A stretch of DNA of 11,101 nt from Planctomycetota bacterium (lineage in GTDB: Bacteria > Planctomycetota > Planctomycetia > Pirellulales > Thermoguttaceae). Position 1 is the stretch's first letter. Each line of letters opens with the position of its first letter. Position numbers and translations under genes: made by a program. Below are positions 6,426 through 11,101 of this stretch, piece by piece. Location: the NCBI GenBank assembly GCA_013202535.1, contig JABMRP010000778.1, forward strand, positions 1 through 11,101, written 5' to 3'. Under the pieces are notes generated by a model. It was not told the origin of the DNA, made no database searches, and saw nothing but the letters and a program-made list of their open reading frames with translations.

Positions 6426-6436
6426 TCTTCTGTCAA
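6407..6436 (-). promoter_or_regulatory. Sigma70-type promoter of imuAB
   Basis: On the minus strand a perfect TTGACA (6436-6431) is followed, 18 nt later, by TACAGT (6412-6407), 4 of 6 matches to TATAAT. Transcription would start near 6400, leaving a short leader with the GGAGG ribosome site. The overlap with the dyad supports SOS repression. Confidence 0.6.
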
Positions 6437-6510
6437 TAGCTCTATCGGCCCGTGGGAGAAAAAAGTTCACCCCGGCCCTCGGTACGACGCAAATCGCGGG
6501 AGCGAGAGGG

Positions 6511-9102
6511 TTACCCAGGGGTCAGCGTATCATGCGACACTTGGGTGATGGCCGAGTCGGGGGGAAGCTTGACCGGCTCGATGCTCTCCAGGGCTTTCTT
6601 TACGCGATCGCGAAGGCCGTTTTCCCAGAGCGCGTCGAGCACGTCGCCCAGCGCTTCGGTGATCGGCTTGTCGCGCCCGCGGCGCAGCACCTCGACGGCC
6701 TGCCGGAATCGCTTCGATGCTTCGGCGTCGAGCGACTCGGTAATCGCCCGGACGCCCGGATCGTCCATGTCGCGAAGTACCTTGGCCATGTGTAAGACAG
6801 ACTTGCCGATGGGGAAATCCTTGTCCAACAGCGGCCGGTAGTCGTTGCGGAATGCCTCGACGGAAAGCCGGGTGAGCCCCTGTTTGGCGAACTGGTGTGC
6901 CACGTTAGGATTGACCCGATCGAGAAGCGAGGCCACGGTCAGGAAACAGATCGGCCCGGTCGATCGCGAAGCCGCAATGGCGGAAAGTGTCCGGTCGGCA
7001 TATTTCGGCTCGCCGCCGACAACCAGCGCGGTCTCGCGCCACACCACCCACGGCCAGCTCAGGCGAGGGAACAGGTCGTCGGCATACATCAGGGCCAAAC
7101 GCCCCCAGAAGGCCTGCGAAAGAACCGACGCGGCCGACATATTGCCCGCGCCGTCCAGTCCACCGGGAATCGAAAACTCGTCCTCGTCGTCGGTCTTGTC
7201 GTCGGCCACCAGGTCGTCCAGCGGCCCTAGCGCGCCGGCGTCGATTGCCGAGGCGGCGATTTGCAGCGTGGCAAGCTGCCGGGCATCAAGGCCCAGTTGC
7301 TCCCATGCCATCGTCTCCCGACAGGCGAATCCCAGCAGCGAACTGACCGGGCGGCGATCGTCGAAGTCGTTGGCGTAATCGGCCGAAACCGCTTGGATCT
7401 TGCGCAGACGTTCGGCCATGGCGTTCTTCTCGAATCGCATCCGAACACCGAATTGCTCCTGCGACTCGGCTTTCTCCGGGCGGAAATCCAAGTCGATCAA
7501 ACGTCCCGAGGAAGCCTCGACTCGCCACACGTGCCCCCTGGAATGGAGTGTCAGGATTCCCTGCCGACTTTCGCATTTCGCGTCGTGCTCGTGGACCATG
7601 GCAAGGAAATGGCACGGGTCGAGTTTCAACTTCACCCGAAACGGCGGATCAGCCGCTGCGTCTCGGGATGTTAGCCCGGCGCCGAAATGGACCGTCTGCC
7701 GGTACGGTCGCTGGGGATCGTCCGGCTCTTCTGTCATACTCAGATTGATCTCGGCCACGGCACAGGCCTCGGCAAACCGGGTTTCGAGTTTGCGTTGCCG
7801 CGTATTTGAGTAGAGCCCGGCGCGGCCGTCGGCCGCGACGAGAGCCCAATTGAAATCGCGCCGGCTGTCGGGCTTGCCGTACGTCGCGGTCACTCCGCGG
7901 TCGGGAGAAACGATCATTTCGAATTCCGCGCCGGGGAGGTCACCCAGCGGTATGGAAACGATCATGTCGCTTTGCCATCGGGCCGGGTTGGCTATCCAGT
8001 CGCGACACGCAAGCATCGCCGTTTCCTCGGCCGACAGCGGCTCGCTCAAACGCGGTGCCTTGGGGTATTCGGCCACGTCGATCTTCAGCCAAAGCGGTTC
8101 GCCTTCGGTTTCCGGTTTTTGCGGCTCGACGGAGAAGCTTACAAATCGACCCGACCGCCATAGCCGCTGTGCGACGCGAACCTGCTCCTGGCGATCGAAA
8201 ACCACGCCCGGCTCTAGGGCGAGATATTCGATGATCTCCTGGTCGCTGTTCTTCTCGTTGCCCTCGATTTCGATCCGGGCGATCTCGGCCCGGGGGCCTT
8301 CGTCGGTAATGTCGATCCGCAGGTCGGCCGTCGGACGCTCCTTGTTCTTACGAGGAACAACCCGCGGGTCGAACGTGGCGAAATGGTACCCGAGGTCGGC
8401 CATGGCGGCGGCAATCTGGCGCCGGAGTTTCTTGCCCGACGCTTCGGCAAACGGCGCCGGCTCGCCGGGTTGCCAAACGGGATCCTTGAGTTCGACCTCC
8501 TTGCCGTCGCGATCAACCCAAGTGGCCTCGGTCTTGCCGTCGACGCCCTCGAAGAGGACCGACGTCGCGTCTGTCGGCAGATACGGTCCGGTCAACCGCT
8601 CGACGAGTAACTCGACCACCATGCGATCGGCGCCCGTGATCCTCACCTCGCCGCACGTAAATCGAGGACCCTCTTCGATCGTCAGTTGCAGCGAGCGAAC
8701 GAGCCGTTGCGCCCCGTCCTTGGAGCCGGGGTCCGATCCAATGCCGATGATTTGGGCGACCGCCACTTTCACATCGGGGAACCCTTCGTTGCGGTAGCCG
8801 GCCAGTGTAGTCGCCTGCAGGATGCTCGCGTACTGGCTCACACCGGCCGAGGGATGTGCCGCGCGCATCACGTTCCAATTGCTCAACAGGGCGTCGGTAA
8901 TCGCCTCGGGCGTGAACGTTTCGGCCCCTTCGATTTCGATCCGCCTCGGATTTCCCCAAGCGCCGATGGGCACCTCGCGCGCCGGCTGCTGCTCGCCCGC
9001 GCCATCCTTGGGCTCTTCATTGCCGAATGCCGACGACGAAAGCCCCAACAGCAGCACCCCGCAAAGCCAGGCCGAAAACCGCATCCGTCTTGATTCGTTC
9101 AT
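6511..9102 (-). CDS. Exported POTRA-repeat protein lacking a recognisable beta-barrel
   Basis: Protein of 863 aa from the ATG at 9102, chosen because a signal peptide then begins at once (RMRFSAWLCGVLLLGLSSS, likely cleavage AFG/N28); the in-frame ATG at 9243 would bury it behind 47 residues, partly repeat DNA. Three POTRA-like segments follow: about 53-145 (RIEIEGAETFTPEAI to LTIEEGPRF), about 147-268 with an insertion (GEVRITGADRMVVE), and about 272-346, the clearest one (ARIEIEGNEKNSDQEIIEYL, then LWRSGRFVSFSVE and LKIDVAEYP). The pattern matches BamA/Omp85 POTRA domains: strand, helix, helix, two strands. The remaining 510 residues do not show the alternating strands or C-terminal aromatic of an Omp85 barrel; residues about 590-863 look helical and charged. 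Inferred location is the periplasm. Function unknown; a scaffold or chaperone-like role in envelope assembly is one option. It lies 126 bp upstream of imuA, which has its own promoter. Confidence 0.75.
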   Translation of the reverse strand: MNESRRMRFSAWLCGVLLLGLSSSAFGNEEPKDGAGEQQPAREVPIGAWGNPRRIEIEGAETFTPEAITDALLSNWNVMRAAHPSAGVSQYASILQATTLAGYRNEGFPDVKVAVAQIIGIGSDPGSKDGAQRLVRSLQLTIEEGPRFTCGEVRITGADRMVVELLVERLTGPYLPTDATSVLFEGVDGKTEATWVDRDGKEVELKDPVWQPGEPAPFAEASGKKLRRQIAAAMADLGYHFATFDPRVVPRKNKERPTADLRIDITDEGPRAEIARIEIEGNEKNSDQEIIEYLALEPGVVFDRQEQVRVAQRLWRSGRFVSFSVEPQKPETEGEPLWLKIDVAEYPKAPRLSEPLSAEETAMLACRDWIANPARWQSDMIVSIPLGDLPGAEFEMIVSPDRGVTATYGKPDSRRDFNWALVAADGRAGLYSNTRQRKLETRFAEACAVAEINLSMTEEPDDPQRPYRQTVHFGAGLTSRDAAADPPFRVKLKLDPCHFLAMVHEHDAKCESRQGILTLHSRGHVWRVEASSGRLIDLDFRPEKAESQEQFGVRMRFEKNAMAERLRKIQAVSADYANDFDDRRPVSSLLGFACRETMAWEQLGLDARQLATLQIAASAIDAGALGPLDDLVADDKTDDEDEFSIPGGLDGAGNMSAASVLSQAFWGRLALMYADDLFPRLSWPWVVWRETALVVGGEPKYADRTLSAIAASRSTGPICFLTVASLLDRVNPNVAHQFAKQGLTRLSVEAFRNDYRPLLDKDFPIGKSVLHMAKVLRDMDDPGVRAITESLDAEASKRFRQAVEVLRRGRDKPITEALGDVLDALWENGLRDRVKKALESIEPVKLPPDSAITQVSHDTLTPG

Positions 9103-9237
9103 GGTCGTATCCGATACCTTGGAGTCATGGAAGCGGGCTCCGCGTTCCCGGCTACCCCGCGGGAAAATACCGCTGCCGCCCGGCGCCGTATGATGCCACA
9201 GATCCGGTCGGCGTACAAGACGGTTCTTTGGCGGTTT

Positions 9238-9420
9238 CCCCACTCGCTGCGACGCTTCCCCCTCGTTGCGACGCTTCCCCCTCGTTACGACGCTTCCGCG
9301 TCGTCCCCCTCGTTACGACGCTTCCGCGTCGTCCCCCTCGTTACGACGCTTCCGCGTCGTCCCCCTCGTTACGACGCTTCCGCGTCGTCCCCCTCGTTAC
9401 GACGCTTCCGCGTCGTAACG
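9238..9420. repeat. Tandem array of 28-bp hairpin-containing units
   Basis: Five identical 28-bp units abut head to tail at 9277-9304, 9305-9332, 9333-9360, 9361-9388 and 9389-9416. Two shorter, diverged copies precede them (9238-9257, 20 nt; 9258-9276, 19 nt) and lack the last 9 bases. Each full unit contains the perfect dyad ACGACGC-TTCC-GCGTCGT after a C-rich lead CCCCCTCGTT. At the last unit the dyad extends to 11-bp arms, CGTTACGACGC/GCGTCGTAACG (9395-9420), apparently a complete palindrome. There are no spacers, so this is not a CRISPR. Perfect identity of the five units implies recent expansion. Confidence 0.93.
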
Positions 9421-9452
9421 CACGATTCGACGCTTCGCGTCCCGTAATCGTG
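9421..9452. repeat. Nested hairpin next to the tandem array
   Basis: Outer stem CACGATT (9421-9427) with AATCGTG (9446-9452); inner stem GACGC (9429-9433) with GCGTC (9437-9441) around a TTC loop. The inner GACGCTTCGCGTC resembles the array's ACGACGC-TTCC-GCGTCGT core, so it is probably a diverged member of the same family. Confidence 0.6.
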
Positions 9453-9476
9453 TATGATGGCGCTGCGAGGGCGCTT

Positions 9477-9540
9477 TGTACGATGGGCCTCCGAGCCCGT
9501 CGATTCGCGTTCATCGACGGGCTCGGAAGCCCATCGTACA
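9477..9540. repeat. 28-bp inverted repeat upstream of beta-helix gene
   Basis: Left arm 9477-9504 (starting TGTACGATGGGC) and right arm 9513-9540 pair at 27 of 28 positions around an 8-nt loop, TCGCGTTC. The single mismatch would be a G:T/C:A change. If transcription starts upstream, this would be a very stable hairpin in the beta-helix gene's leader, about 80 nt before the ATG; otherwise it is a passive repeat. The arm sequence resembles a common planctomycete intergenic repeat as I recall it; no search was run. Confidence 0.9.
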
Positions 9541-9620
9541 GCCGGGTGAGAAACATCCATTGCACGTCAAACGCCGGGTACAAGTACCCGGGCTAAACCA
9601 AGAGAACAACGGAGAATCCC

Positions 9621-11009
9621 ATGATGCGACTATTCGGCCTGATGGTTCTGTTGATCGGCAACCTCCTGGCAACGGGCATTGCGGCCGAGGAGCGGCGGTC
9701 GGTCCGCGATTTCGGGGCCGTCGGCGACGGCGTGGCGGACGATACGGCGGCCATTCAACGGGCGGTCGATGCGAAGATCGGCGATGTCTGGCTGCCGCGC
9801 GGCACCTACCGGATCAGCCAACCGGTGGTGGTTGTGCTGGATCGAGTCGGCCCCACGTCGCTCATCGGCGGCGGCACGGCCCGGCTGTTGATGACCGGGC
9901 CCGGGCCGGCGGTCCGAGTGATTGGCACACACGATGGCACGGCCGATCCGCATACGGTCAAGCCCGAAGTCTGGCAACGGCAACGCTCGCCGCGGATCGA
10001 AGGCATCGAAATCGTCGGCGCCCACGAGGCGGCGTGCGGTATCGAGGCGATCGGAACCATGCAGTTGATCGTCTCCCGGACGGTCGTTCGCAAGACGCTC
10101 CACGCCATTCATCTGACCGGGCGCAACCGCAACGTGATCGTCTCCGACTGTCATCTCTACGAGAATCGGGGAGTCGGGATCTATCTCGACGACGTCAATC
10201 TGCACCAGATCAACGTCACCGGTTCACACATCAGCTACAACGCCGGCGGCGGGATCGTCGTGCGCGCCGGGAACGTACGCAACCTGCAGGTCACCGGCTG
10301 CGATCTGGAGGGCAACCACTCGGCCGACGGTCCGGCGACCGCCAACATTCTGATCGACGGTCGCGGCGGAACCGCGGGCACGGCCGAAGTGGCCGTCACC
10401 GGCTGTACTATCCAGCACACGCACAAGGCGCCCGACTCGGCCAATATCCGTTTCATCGGCACCGACGCCGCGGACCGCCGCTGGGGCCATCTTACTATTA
10501 CCGGCAACGTGATGAGCGACGTGCAGGTGAACGTCGATCTGCAAAAAGTCCGCGGCGCGTGCATCACCGGCAACACGTTTTGGAAGGGCGTGCAACACGA
10601 CCTCCGGGCCGTCGAGTGCACGAATCTCGTAATCGGTCCCAACGCAATGGACCGCAACCCCCAGTATCAGGACCAGCAGTCGGCCAACGGCGGCGTGCTG
10701 CTGGAGAGATGCCGTGACATGACGATCAGCGGCCTGCACATCAGCGGCGTACGTCGCGCGCCGGGCGGGTTGGTCCTGCGCGAATGTCACGCGGCGAACA
10801 TCACCGGCTGCACGCTTTTGGAATGCGAGAACACGGCCATCGCACTGCTGGATACCCACGACACGCGCGTCTCGAACTGTTTGATCCGCAACCATCTGCC
10901 CAACGAAGATGGCTGGAAACCCATCACGGTGGTCGGCGGCGAGGGAAATGATGTTACTGGCAACACGGTGATCGATCGGCGGGCGAAGGCAGCGGCGGGC
11001 GATGAATAG
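9621..11009 (+). CDS. Secreted right-handed beta-helix protein, pectate-lyase-3-like
   Basis: Protein of 462 aa. Signal peptide 1-22 (MMRLFGLMVLLIGNLL, cleavage near IAA/E23). Residues 28-46, VRDFGAVGDGVADDTAAIQ, are the classic entry strand of Pectate_lyase_3/GH28-like beta-helix proteins. About eleven rungs follow from residue 165 on, recognisable by repeats such as VIVSDCHLYEN, INVTGSHISYN, LQVTGCDLEGN, VAVTGCTIQ, LTITGNVM, ACITGNTF, MTISGLHIS, NITGCTLLEC and DVTGNTVID, with stacked Asn/Thr/Gly turns. The fold binds or cleaves polysaccharides in known relatives; catalytic residues cannot be assigned, so lyase, hydrolase or a structural role are all open. ATG at 9621 is served by GGAGA 5-9 nt upstream; 9624 is a second in-frame ATG. 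No partner gene is adjacent. Probably exported to the periplasm or cell surface. Confidence 0.87.
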   Translation: MMRLFGLMVLLIGNLLATGIAAEERRSVRDFGAVGDGVADDTAAIQRAVDAKIGDVWLPRGTYRISQPVVVVLDRVGPTSLIGGGTARLLMTGPGPAVRVIGTHDGTADPHTVKPEVWQRQRSPRIEGIEIVGAHEAACGIEAIGTMQLIVSRTVVRKTLHAIHLTGRNRNVIVSDCHLYENRGVGIYLDDVNLHQINVTGSHISYNAGGGIVVRAGNVRNLQVTGCDLEGNHSADGPATANILIDGRGGTAGTAEVAVTGCTIQHTHKAPDSANIRFIGTDAADRRWGHLTITGNVMSDVQVNVDLQKVRGACITGNTFWKGVQHDLRAVECTNLVIGPNAMDRNPQYQDQQSANGGVLLERCRDMTISGLHISGVRRAPGGLVLRECHAANITGCTLLECENTAIALLDTHDTRVSNCLIRNHLPNEDGWKPITVVGGEGNDVTGNTVIDRRAKAAAGDE

Positions 11010-11046
11010 GGATCATGCAAGAGAATATGTGTCGCATGAAAGCAAC

Positions 11047-11101
<55 letters not shown>

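Larger units (their letters stand above)
9103..9620. other. Divergent 518-bp intergenic region rich in palindromes
   Basis: Gene-free stretch between the divergent POTRA and beta-helix genes. 9103-9237 shows no repeat and must hold the POTRA-gene promoter; I see no good hexamer pair. 9238-9420 is a tandem hairpin array, 9421-9452 a nested hairpin, 9477-9540 a 28-bp inverted repeat. 9541-9620 is the beta-helix leader with a GGAGA ribosome site at 9611-9615. TATGAT at 9453-9458 could be a -10, without a convincing -35. Several frames stay open here only because a 28-bp unit shifts frame at each copy and contains few stops. Confidence 0.75.

Noticed and set aside
7850..8797. 315-codon plus-strand frame opposite the POTRA gene
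   Set aside because: Ser/Arg-rich antisense shadow with no signal, motif or ribosome site.
9238..9420. CRISPR array (28-bp direct repeats with a dyad)
   Set aside because: Units abut directly with no spacers, and no cas gene is near.
9127..9447. Plus-strand repeat protein of about 106 residues
   Set aside because: It is the tandem DNA array read in frame; the coding signal vanishes outside the array and it starts inside the POTRA-gene leader.
9476..10717. 413-codon plus-strand frame overlapping the beta-helix gene
   Set aside because: Arg-rich frame shadow beginning inside an inverted repeat; the other frame has a signal peptide and beta-helix rungs.

Overview
The window reads as GC-rich chromosomal DNA of a planctomycete, probably a Pirellulales-like lineage. 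This is an inference from three things: a receiver-GHKL ATPase protein paired with an FHA protein, secreted SGNH and beta-helix proteins, and several families of intergenic palindromes of the kind that litter planctomycete genomes. No tRNA, rRNA, CRISPR array, phage gene or transposase is visible.

Layout. At the left, a secreted SGNH/GDSL hydrolase (minus, 130-843) is divergent from a two-gene plus-strand signalling unit: a receiver domain fused to an RsbW-type ATPase (1101-2006), then an FHA phosphopeptide-binding protein (2029-2655). A 200-bp convergent gap carries a 26-bp inverted repeat and separates them from a minus-strand DEDDh exonuclease (2856-3815). A 375-bp gap with three palindromic elements follows. 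Next come the minus-strand genes imuB (4191-5699) and imuA (5626-6384), the DNA-damage mutagenesis cassette, with 74 nt of overlap. Upstream of imuA is a consensus -35 box and an SOS-box-like dyad lying over the -10. Further upstream, on the same strand, is a long secreted protein (6511-9102) with three POTRA-like domains but no recognisable outer-membrane barrel. A 518-bp divergent gap holds a tandem array of 28-bp hairpin units and two further palindromes. The window ends with a secreted pectate-lyase-like right-handed beta-helix protein (plus, 9621-11009) and another palindrome cut by the window edge.

How the genes fit together. ImuA and ImuB are accessory factors that normally serve the error-prone polymerase DnaE2. 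No dnaE2 is in the window, so it must lie elsewhere or be missing. The exonuclease lies downstream of imuB on the same strand, but the gap between them makes a shared transcript uncertain. The receiver-ATPase and FHA genes look like one transcript, joining phospho-relay input to Ser/Thr-phosphorylation readout. The SGNH and beta-helix proteins look like secreted carbohydrate-active or surface proteins and are not obviously linked to their neighbours.

The best candidates for something undescribed are the barrel-less POTRA protein, the tandem hairpin array (apparently derived from a palindrome family also present near 4.1 kb), and the SOS-like control of imuAB.
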